Assembly (NCBI GenBank): GCA_903861075.1
Contig: CAIOSY010000031.1
Coordinates: 1 to 42,721 of the forward strand
Source of the DNA: an uncultured Nitrosomonadales bacterium
GTDB taxonomy: Bacteria; Pseudomonadota; Gammaproteobacteria; Burkholderiales; Gallionellaceae
Direction of reading: 5' to 3'
DNA: 42,721 bases
Shown here piece after piece: positions 37,640-42,721 of this stretch. The notes beneath the pieces are model-generated. The model saw only the letters and a program-made list of their open reading frames with translations, made no database searches and was not told the DNA's origin. Numbering within the stretch: position 1 is the first letter of the stretch; each line of letters starts with the position of its first letter. A program made the translations under genes and the position numbers.

Positions 37640-38404
37640 GTGCGCATAATCTCGATTAACTTAAATGGCATTCGCTCAGCTGCTAGCAAGGGCTTTTTCG
37701 ATTGGCTGGCTTTGCAGGATGCGGATGTCATTTGCTTGCAGGAACTCAAGGCACAGGCTGCTGATATGACGGAGCAAATGCTGGCACCGCATGGCTATCA
37801 GGGTTATTTTCATTATGCTCAGAAAAAAGGTTACAGCGGGGTGGGGATTTATAGCAGGGAAAAACCTCAACGAGTCATTGAAGGCCTGGGCATCGCGGAG
37901 TTCGATTTTGAGGGGCGTTATCTTTGTGCCGAGTTTGCCGATTACAGTGTGGTCTCGTTATATTTGCCCTCGGGTTCCAGCGGAGAAGAGCGTCAGCAAG
38001 TAAAATTTAATTTTATGGCTGCTTTTTTGCCTCACTTGCGTGAACTACAGGCCTGCGGGCGCGAAGTGATCGTTTGCGGCGACTGGAACATTGCCCATAA
38101 AGAAATTGATTTGAAAAACTGGAAAGGCAATAAGAAAAATTCGGGATTTTTACCTGAAGAGCGTCGCTGGTTGAGTGTGTTGTTTGATGAGGTGGGTTTC
38201 GTTGATGTGTATCGCCGGGTTCATCCAGAAATAGCCGCTTACACCTGGTGGTCAAATCGAGGGCAGGCCTGGGCAAAAGACGTGGGTTGGCGCATTGATT
38301 ACCAAATTGCCACGCACGGACTCGCGCAGCGGGCAAAGGCGGCTCGTGTTTATAAAGAACAGCGTTTTTCCGACCATGCGCCATTGATTATTGATTACGA
38401 ATAA
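37640..38404 (+). CDS. xth: Exodeoxyribonuclease III
   Basis: A 254-residue Mg-dependent AP endonuclease and 3' exonuclease of base-excision repair. Family motifs: ISINLNGIRSAASKGFFDWL, VICLQELKAQ with the metal-binding Glu, YSGVGIYSR, CGDWNIAHKEIDLKNW with catalytic Asp and Asn, RIDYQIAT, and the final FSDHAPLIIDYE with the catalytic Asp-His pair. The start is a GTG at 37640. The pyrE-xth pair as divergent neighbours is common in proteobacteria. Confidence 0.97.
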   Translation: MRIISINLNGIRSAASKGFFDWLALQDADVICLQELKAQAADMTEQMLAPHGYQGYFHYAQKKGYSGVGIYSREKPQRVIEGLGIAEFDFEGRYLCAEFADYSVVSLYLPSGSSGEERQQVKFNFMAAFLPHLRELQACGREVIVCGDWNIAHKEIDLKNWKGNKKNSGFLPEERRWLSVLFDEVGFVDVYRRVHPEIAAYTWWSNRGQAWAKDVGWRIDYQIATHGLAQRAKAARVYKEQRFSDHAPLIIDYE

Positions 38405-38483
38405 GCAATTTAATATTTAGCAAACCCCTTTTCCCCCACGCACAATCAGCTTCATCGCAGCAGCCTGTTCATTGTCATAGGAT

Positions 38484-38553
38484 GGTCTAGTCCAAATGGC
38501 TTAGGCCAAACGGCTTAGGCCAAACGGCTTAGGCCAAACGGCTTAGGCCATCA
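38484..38553. repeat. Five 14-bp tandem repeats upstream of the SAP-hsp20 genes
   Basis: Units of GGCTTAGGCCAAAC start at 38498, 38512 and 38526 and are identical. A degenerate unit (38484-38497) precedes them and one unit altered at its end (38540-38553) follows. Each unit holds a GGC/GCC dyad. The array is in the 304-base gap between xth and the SAP-like gene. No gene is seen in that gap; the rest of it is AT-rich near 38620-38660 and probably holds the promoter. Confidence 0.85.
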
Positions 38554-38708
38554 GGCCTATATCAAAACTTGATTTCATGGCGTAAATTCTGCTTTGCGCT
38601 ATCGGACGCCCATCTTTCATTTTATGCGGGTTATATAACAGTGAGTATATTGTGATAGGTGATGTTGATTCTGTTGGTACGTGTTTTGTTAACTCAAGGA
38701 GAAAAATC

Positions 38709-38915
38709 ATGGATATTGAAGCGGTACGCAGTTTTGCGGCATCTCAAAGTATTGAATCCGGATCTCGCAGCAAAGCTGAACTGATTAAAACAATTCAGCT
38801 GACTGAAGGGAATTTCGATTGTTTTTCTAGTGCCTGTCGTGGCGAGTGCGACCAACAGGGATGTTACTGGCGAGAAGATTGTTTTTCCGCTGCTCACGAA
38901 GGAGCGTCATCATGA
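38709..38915 (+). CDS. Small SAP-like, cysteine-rich protein
   Basis: A 68-residue protein. The start at 38709 has AAGGAG nine bases upstream. The N-terminal part (MDIEAVRSFAASQSIESGSRSK, about 1-30, then ELIKTIQ) has the helix-turn-helix pattern of SAP/Rho-N domains, which bind nucleic acid. The C-terminal part carries Cys38, Cys43, Cys47, Cys52 and Cys58 in a GNFDCF...GECDQQGC...REDCF arrangement that may hold a metal or a cluster. I recall similar short proteins beside hsp20 in other betaproteobacteria but know of no assigned function. The stop overlaps the hsp20 start as ATGA, so the two are coupled. Confidence 0.75.
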   Translation: MDIEAVRSFAASQSIESGSRSKAELIKTIQLTEGNFDCFSSACRGECDQQGCYWREDCFSAAHEGASS

Positions 38916-39355
38916 ATTTACTTAAGTGGGAGCCCCTCAGGGAGTTGGAAGAAGTTTCAAGTCGCCTAAACCAGTTATTTGGTCGAACGAGCGATCACAC
39001 CAGGTTGAGTTCAAATGTAATGGCAGACTGGACTCCTTCCGCTGATATTAGTGAAACAGACAGTGCGTATTTGATTAAAGCCGAGATTCCGGGGGTTAAT
39101 AAGGAAGATGTCAAAGTCACACTTGAGAGTGGAATGCTTTGCATTCGAGGAGAACGGCATCAGGAAAAGGAGGAAAATGATAAAAAATTTCATAGGATTG
39201 AACGCAGTTATGGTCATTTTGTACGGACTTTTCGTCTGCCTGACGACGTTGATGAGTCTGCCATTAAAGCCGATTTTAAGGATGGCATGTTAAATGTCAC
39301 GCTGAGCAAATCTGCAACGGCAAAGCCAAAATCAGTTGAAGTAACCGTCTCTTAA
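38912..39355 (+). CDS. Hsp20/alpha-crystallin family small heat-shock protein
   Basis: A 147-residue ATP-independent chaperone that holds unfolding proteins. The start at 38912 (MNLLKWEPLRELEEV) has AAGGAG upstream and overlaps the stop of the SAP-like gene. The N-terminal arm is short. The alpha-crystallin domain (about 40-135) shows WTPSADISETDSAYLIKAEI, PGVNKEDVKVTLESGML, IRGER and FRLPDDVDESAIKADFKDGML with NVTLSK. A short tail with a V-x-V element ends the protein. Coupled expression with a possible nucleic-acid or redox-active partner is unusual for this family. Confidence 0.95.
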   Translation: MNLLKWEPLRELEEVSSRLNQLFGRTSDHTRLSSNVMADWTPSADISETDSAYLIKAEIPGVNKEDVKVTLESGMLCIRGERHQEKEENDKKFHRIERSYGHFVRTFRLPDDVDESAIKADFKDGMLNVTLSKSATAKPKSVEVTVS

Positions 39356-39361
39356 GCACCA

Positions 39362-39398
39362 TAAGGGGGTGAAATAATCCCTCTATGGCGCTATCTTA
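39362..39398 (+). terminator. Imperfect stem after hsp20
   Basis: CCATAAGGG and CCCTCTATGG around a TGAAATAAT-containing loop follow the hsp20 stop by a few bases. There is no clean T-run, so terminator function is uncertain. Confidence 0.35.
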
Positions 39399-39537
39399 TT
39401 CCTCTCGTGTCCTGCCGCAATTGTCGAATTACTCACCGGATGCGTGCGCATGAGGCAGGCGCACAATATCTAGTACAATCCATGACGTTCTATCAACGCT
39501 ATTTTCGGCTCTTAAAGGGTATAAAACTCAGGAATCT

Positions 39538-40170
39538 ATGATGCTTTCTACGTCGGCGCTAACCATTAAGAAGACTGTGGCCCTTTTGGTGCTGGTCGGT
39601 CCTGTATCCATGATACCGGTATTTCTTGCGGCGACCGAAGCGCTGGATCTGCCCGCCCGGCTTCGTTTTGCCAGAACGATAGGGCTGAGTGTGACAGTCG
39701 CGTTGCTGGCGGCGACTTTTCTGGGTATGCCGATTTTAGGGTTGCTGGGTGTATCTTTGGGCGCAATGCAGGTAGGCGGCGGGGTGATCGTCTTGTTGCT
39801 GGCACTTGCGATGGTGCTGGGTAAGGAATCAAATTTTAAAGGCGCGCCTTCTGTCTCACCCGATAATGGGGTAAAAAAGGCCGCTATTGTCCCTTTAGCT
39901 GTTCCTTTGCTGGCAGGTCCTGCGGCATTCAGTTATGTCATGGGTAATAGCGCCTGGCACAGTTACTCCGATCTCATACACGTTATTGCCCCCATTTTGA
40001 TCGTCGGCGCCGTATGCTGGATTACCTTTTATATTGCCTGCGAGGCACAAAATAGTATCCGGCAATCTACATTAGACGTCGTCGAACGCATTGGTGGTTT
40101 TATACTCTCAGCGATGGCGGTTGAAATGATGGCTGCCGGATTGCGTAGTTTATTTCCCTTGTTTAACTGA
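39538..40170 (+). CDS. MarC family integral membrane protein
   Basis: A 210-residue inner-membrane protein with six predicted helices, typical of MarC (UPF0056). Characteristic parts: LVLVGPVSMIPVFLAATEAL near the N-terminus, LGVSLGAMQVGGGVIVLLLALAMV and KKAAIVPLAVPLLAGPAAFS, and the final ERIGGFILSAMAVEMMAAGL. MarC was once linked to multidrug resistance, but its transport role is unproven. A second ATG directly follows the first, and AGGAAT is the only ribosome binding site candidate. It stands alone, 182 bases after hsp20. Confidence 0.93.
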   Translation: MMLSTSALTIKKTVALLVLVGPVSMIPVFLAATEALDLPARLRFARTIGLSVTVALLAATFLGMPILGLLGVSLGAMQVGGGVIVLLLALAMVLGKESNFKGAPSVSPDNGVKKAAIVPLAVPLLAGPAAFSYVMGNSAWHSYSDLIHVIAPILIVGAVCWITFYIACEAQNSIRQSTLDVVERIGGFILSAMAVEMMAAGLRSLFPLFN

Positions 40171-40187
40171 GTTCAATTTAATTGCTT

Positions 40188-40586
40188 ATGTTTAAATACC
40201 TGTTTTTATTATTTTTAATATCTGAAAATTCTTATGCTGATTGGCAGTTGCTGGGGCGTAATGAAGCTGAAACCGCTTATGTAGATGCCGTCAACATCAC
40301 AAACGGATCGACACGAAAAATGTGGGCGCTGTTTGATTTGAAAGCCCCGCGTGCACTGGGGGATCTGAGTTATCTATCGATGAAAATTCGCCGGGAATAT
40401 AGCTGTGAGGATAAAAAAACGAGAATAATTTATCGCTCAGCTTATACGTTGAATAGGGGAGAGGGCGAGTTAATCTATAGCAGTAATACGCGCGAAAAAT
40501 GGGCGAATATCCGTCTTGATAGCGTTGAGGAGGTCTTGTTTCAGGTTGCCTGTGGCAAATCTGGCGCAGGATCAGCGGGGCAGTAG
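40188..40586 (+). CDS. Small exported protein resembling the surface-adhesin E family
   Basis: A 132-residue protein with a signal peptide (MFKYLFLLFLISENSYA, cut before DWQLL). The mature part follows a pattern found in a family often named surface-adhesin protein E: WQLLGRNEAETAYVDAVNI, KMWALFDLKAPRALG, SMKIRREYSCEDKKTRIIY, SSNTREKWANI and a C-terminal Cys that could pair with the first. The start at 40188 is the only ATG near the signal sequence; a TTG at 40182 is a weaker option. The name of the family overstates its evidence; a role as a soluble periplasmic protein is as likely. Confidence 0.75.
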   Translation: MFKYLFLLFLISENSYADWQLLGRNEAETAYVDAVNITNGSTRKMWALFDLKAPRALGDLSYLSMKIRREYSCEDKKTRIIYRSAYTLNRGEGELIYSSNTREKWANIRLDSVEEVLFQVACGKSGAGSAGQ

Positions 40587-40691
40587 CCGTTAAGCGTGCG
40601 AGCTTATCGCTGATTAAAGCGTCTTTGCAATAACCAGCGCTTGCTGTGTTAGTGAAGAGGCGGGTGGCGCTATCGAATATCCTGCCCTTGC

Positions 40692-41144
40692 TTAGCTTTG
40701 CACCCAGGGTAATCCTGCCGCACGCCAGCCATCACGGGTATTTCGATGTCCGTTGCCGTCTTTTTCACCTTCGTATCCTTCTAGTATGTTGTAACTGTCT
40801 CGAAAGCCGGCCTGGGTGGCCGCGAGGGTGGCGGCATGAGATCGGGCTCCGCTACGGCAAATAAATAATACGAGTGATTCCTTATCGACTTGTTGCTCTA
40901 AAGCGGCAACAAAGTGGGGATTGGGTTTCATGCCGGGGTAAGTCATCCATTCAATTTCGACGGCTTCGGGAATGCGGCCTACCCAGTCGAGCTCAGCGCG
41001 GGTTCTTACATCGACCAGTTTTGCGTAGGGGGCGGCTTGTAATAATTCATATGCTTCATTAGGGAAAAGCGCGCCCTCATAGGAGGCATTCATTTCTTTA
41101 GCGCGTTGTTGGGCGACTTGCAAAATACTAGTAATTTTACCCAT
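40692..41144 (-). CDS. Rhodanese-like sulfurtransferase
   Basis: A 150-residue single-domain rhodanese. Active-site Cys96 sits in FICRSGARSH, a CRSGAR loop suited to sulfur transfer. YAKLVDVRTRAELDWVGRIP is the usual first block, and GYEGEKDGNGHRN with WRAAGLPW closes the domain, a pattern seen in many beta/gammaproteobacterial rhodaneses. The N-terminal 25 residues form a helix. Upstream GGAGAA precedes the ATG. It may take part in persulfide handling; the partner is unknown. It is divergent from the cation efflux gene and convergent with the small exported protein. Confidence 0.93.
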   Translation of the reverse strand: MGKITSILQVAQQRAKEMNASYEGALFPNEAYELLQAAPYAKLVDVRTRAELDWVGRIPEAVEIEWMTYPGMKPNPHFVAALEQQVDKESLVLFICRSGARSHAATLAATQAGFRDSYNILEGYEGEKDGNGHRNTRDGWRAAGLPWVQS

Positions 41145-41245
41145 GATTCGTTCTCCTTGAATGAGTCAGTTTTTTTATACGAGTTATAAAAATGGCAGTG
41201 TCGATGTTATGCTGTGCACAATCGTCACATACTAGCGTATTCGAA

Positions 41246-42451
41246 ATGAAAAATCACAAACAACCTGCATCTGTTAGCAAAGCGGATTTTGAGCCTGCCC
41301 ATCCCGAACGGTTTGCGGCGGCACAAAAGAGTACCTGGGTAAGCATCTTTATCAATTTGTTATTGACCTTACTCCAGGTTTTGGGCGGTATGTTCGCACA
41401 TTCACAGGCCTTGATGGCGGATGGTTTGCATTCTCTATCTGATTTGCTGTCCGATGTGCTGGTGTTGTATGCCAATCGTCACGGGAATCGTCATGCGGAT
41501 GAGAATCACCCCTATGGTCACGCACGGGTTGAAACTGCGGCGACGTTGATATTGGGTGTTTTTCTGGCTGTACTGGGTGTCGGCTTGTTAGTTGCGGCCG
41601 CAATGCGCCTGGAGCATCCGGGAGCGCTACAAGCCGTCAGCCCATTAGGTCTGGGTGTCGCCGTTTTTGCACTAATCGCGAAAGAAGGCATGTTTCGTTA
41701 TATGTTGTCGGTCGCGCTGAGGGTGCGCTCACAAATGCTGGTGGCTAACGCCTGGCATGCACGTTCAGATGCCGCTTCTTCTTTGGTGGTGGTCGTCGGA
41801 ATTATTGGAAATTTGCTCGGTTACACTTTTCTGGATCTGGTCGCAGCCGCCGTGGTGGGCGTCATGATTGCGCACATGGGTGGCAAGTTGGCGTTAGAAG
41901 CCTTGTCTGAACTTATCGATACCGGGTTGGATGTCGAAGAGGTCGCCGCTATTCGGCAAACATTACTCAATACTCACGGGGTGCGCGGTTTGCATGATTT
42001 GCGTACCCGTAAAATGGCAGATAATGCGCTGGTTGATGCACATATTCTGGTCGATCCTAAAATTAGTGTGTCAGAGGGGCATTATATCGCTGAGTCAGCG
42101 CGCCACGCCGTTTTGAATAATCACCACGTTTTGGATGTGATGGTACATATTGATCCTGAAGATGATATGCAGTTAGGTCATAATGTAAAACAACTCAGCC
42201 GTCCTGAATTGCTCGCGCAACTTGCGCAGCGCCTGGGGGAGGAGAATTTTAGGGGTAATCGCGTGGTGTTTCATTATCTGGATGGCAGGGTAGATGTGGA
42301 GTTGTATCTCCCCGCAAGAACCGGAGATGTCGGGCTTGCAAAATGCCTGCAAAGCCGATGCGATGAGCTGGTTTTTGACGATCCTTTATTCAGATCGATT
42401 CATATTCACAGTAACCATGCGCAAATATGCCCGAGTGATGCACTTATATAG
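41246..42451 (+). CDS. Cation diffusion facilitator (CDF) family transporter
   Basis: About 401 residues. Six membrane helices (about 30-225) contain the metal site: MADGLHSLSDLLSDVLVLYA with HxxxD in helix 2 and NAWHARSDAASSLVVVVG with HxxxD in helix 5. A His-rich loop NRHGNRHADENHPYGHARVE lies after helix 2. The cytoplasmic dimerisation domain follows (about 235-310), then an extra C-terminal region of about 80 residues. HxxxD at both sites suggests Zn, Cd, Co or Fe rather than Mn (DxxxD). The start at 41246 is chosen for the family N-terminus; 41192 is possible, and neither has a good ribosome binding site. Confidence 0.93.
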   Translation: MKNHKQPASVSKADFEPAHPERFAAAQKSTWVSIFINLLLTLLQVLGGMFAHSQALMADGLHSLSDLLSDVLVLYANRHGNRHADENHPYGHARVETAATLILGVFLAVLGVGLLVAAAMRLEHPGALQAVSPLGLGVAVFALIAKEGMFRYMLSVALRVRSQMLVANAWHARSDAASSLVVVVGIIGNLLGYTFLDLVAAAVVGVMIAHMGGKLALEALSELIDTGLDVEEVAAIRQTLLNTHGVRGLHDLRTRKMADNALVDAHILVDPKISVSEGHYIAESARHAVLNNHHVLDVMVHIDPEDDMQLGHNVKQLSRPELLAQLAQRLGEENFRGNRVVFHYLDGRVDVELYLPARTGDVGLAKCLQSRCDELVFDDPLFRSIHIHSNHAQICPSDALI

Positions 42452-42605
42452 GGCATTTATGCTCCGCTTTGGTGCTATTTTTTTTTGTGTTACTTCACAG
42501 GCTTATGGCACAATGCTAACTTGATACGCAGACAGGGTACGCACGCCCTCTGCATCTGGATTTTTGTTGTAATTCACAGTTTGATTGATACTTTGGGAGA
42601 GAGTT

Positions 42606-42721
42606 ATGTCGTTGTCGGCAAATGATGTGTTGCAAATGATTAAAGACCATGATGTTAAATTCGTGGATTTCCGTTTTACCGATACACGCGGTAAAGAACA
42701 GCACGTTTCCGTCCCTGCTAA
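42606..42721 (+). CDS. glnA: Glutamine synthetase type I (N-terminus, cut by window end)
   Basis: The first 38 residues are visible: [20 protein letters not shown] followed by [14 protein letters not shown], the N-terminal beta-grasp start of type I glutamine synthetase, which makes glutamine from glutamate and ammonia. GGGAGAG lies seven bases before the ATG at 42606. The 154-base gap upstream should hold its promoter; I could not place a convincing sigma-54 site there. Confidence 0.95.
   Translation, partial: MSLSANDVLQMIKDHDVKFVDFRFTDTRGKEQHVSVPA

Noticed and set aside
38484-38553. CRISPR array
   Set aside because: Units are 14 bp and directly adjacent, without spacers, and there are no cas genes.
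40587-40691. Terminator between the small exported protein and the rhodanese gene
   Set aside because: No GC-rich stem with an adjoining T-run was found.
42452-42605. Sigma-54 promoter before glnA
   Set aside because: TGGCAC near 42506 lacks a GC at the required spacing for the -12 element.

Overview
The window looks like the chromosome of a chemolithoautotrophic betaproteobacterium. It carries form II RuBisCO with its CbbQ/CbbO activase, a Calvin-cycle gene run, and the order def-fmt-rsmB-DUF4390-ntrY-ntrX. This is most reminiscent of iron- or sulfur-oxidising Nitrosomonadales such as Gallionellaceae. That placement is inferred from gene content and order; no rRNA gene is present to confirm it.

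Left edge (1-3658), the accessory part. The 3' end of a plasmid-type RepA-like helicase overlaps a RepC-like initiator gene, whose 3' end contains three iteron-like direct repeats. An intact IS30-family element follows. Its far end cuts into a hybrid sensor kinase, removing most of a receiver domain. The same kinase gene is interrupted again by a run of 15 C, which puts its C-terminal receiver domain in another frame.

Housekeeping block 1 (3652-13951, all minus strand): photolyase and TspO with overlapping stop and start, the periplasmic protease Prc, alanine dehydrogenase, a 2-oxoglutarate/Fe(II) dioxygenase, and dprA-smg-topA.

Housekeeping block 2 (14148-20266, plus strand): peptide deformylase, Met-tRNA formyltransferase, 16S rRNA methyltransferase RsmB, a DUF4390 exported protein, sensor kinase NtrY, and an NtrX-like regulator that lacks the AAA+ domain.

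Carbon fixation and central carbon (20434-34556): tkt, gap, pgk, pyk and fba on the plus strand. A bidirectional terminator and a minus-strand cbbR come next. The cbbR gene is divergent from cbbM-cbbQ-cbbO-fbp. The cbbR-cbbM gap has two inverted repeats suited to a LysR-type regulator. RuBisCO fixes CO2 into 3-phosphoglycerate; pgk, gap, fba, fbp and tkt reduce and recycle the carbon; pyk drains it to pyruvate. Phosphoribulokinase and several regeneration enzymes are not in the window.

Right part (34615-42721): purE, purC, a beta-carbonic anhydrase overlapping purC, pyrE, exonuclease III, a 14-bp tandem repeat array, a small SAP-like cysteine-rich protein coupled to Hsp20, MarC, a small exported protein, a rhodanese, a cation diffusion facilitator and the start of glnA. 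I saw no tRNA, rRNA or CRISPR array.
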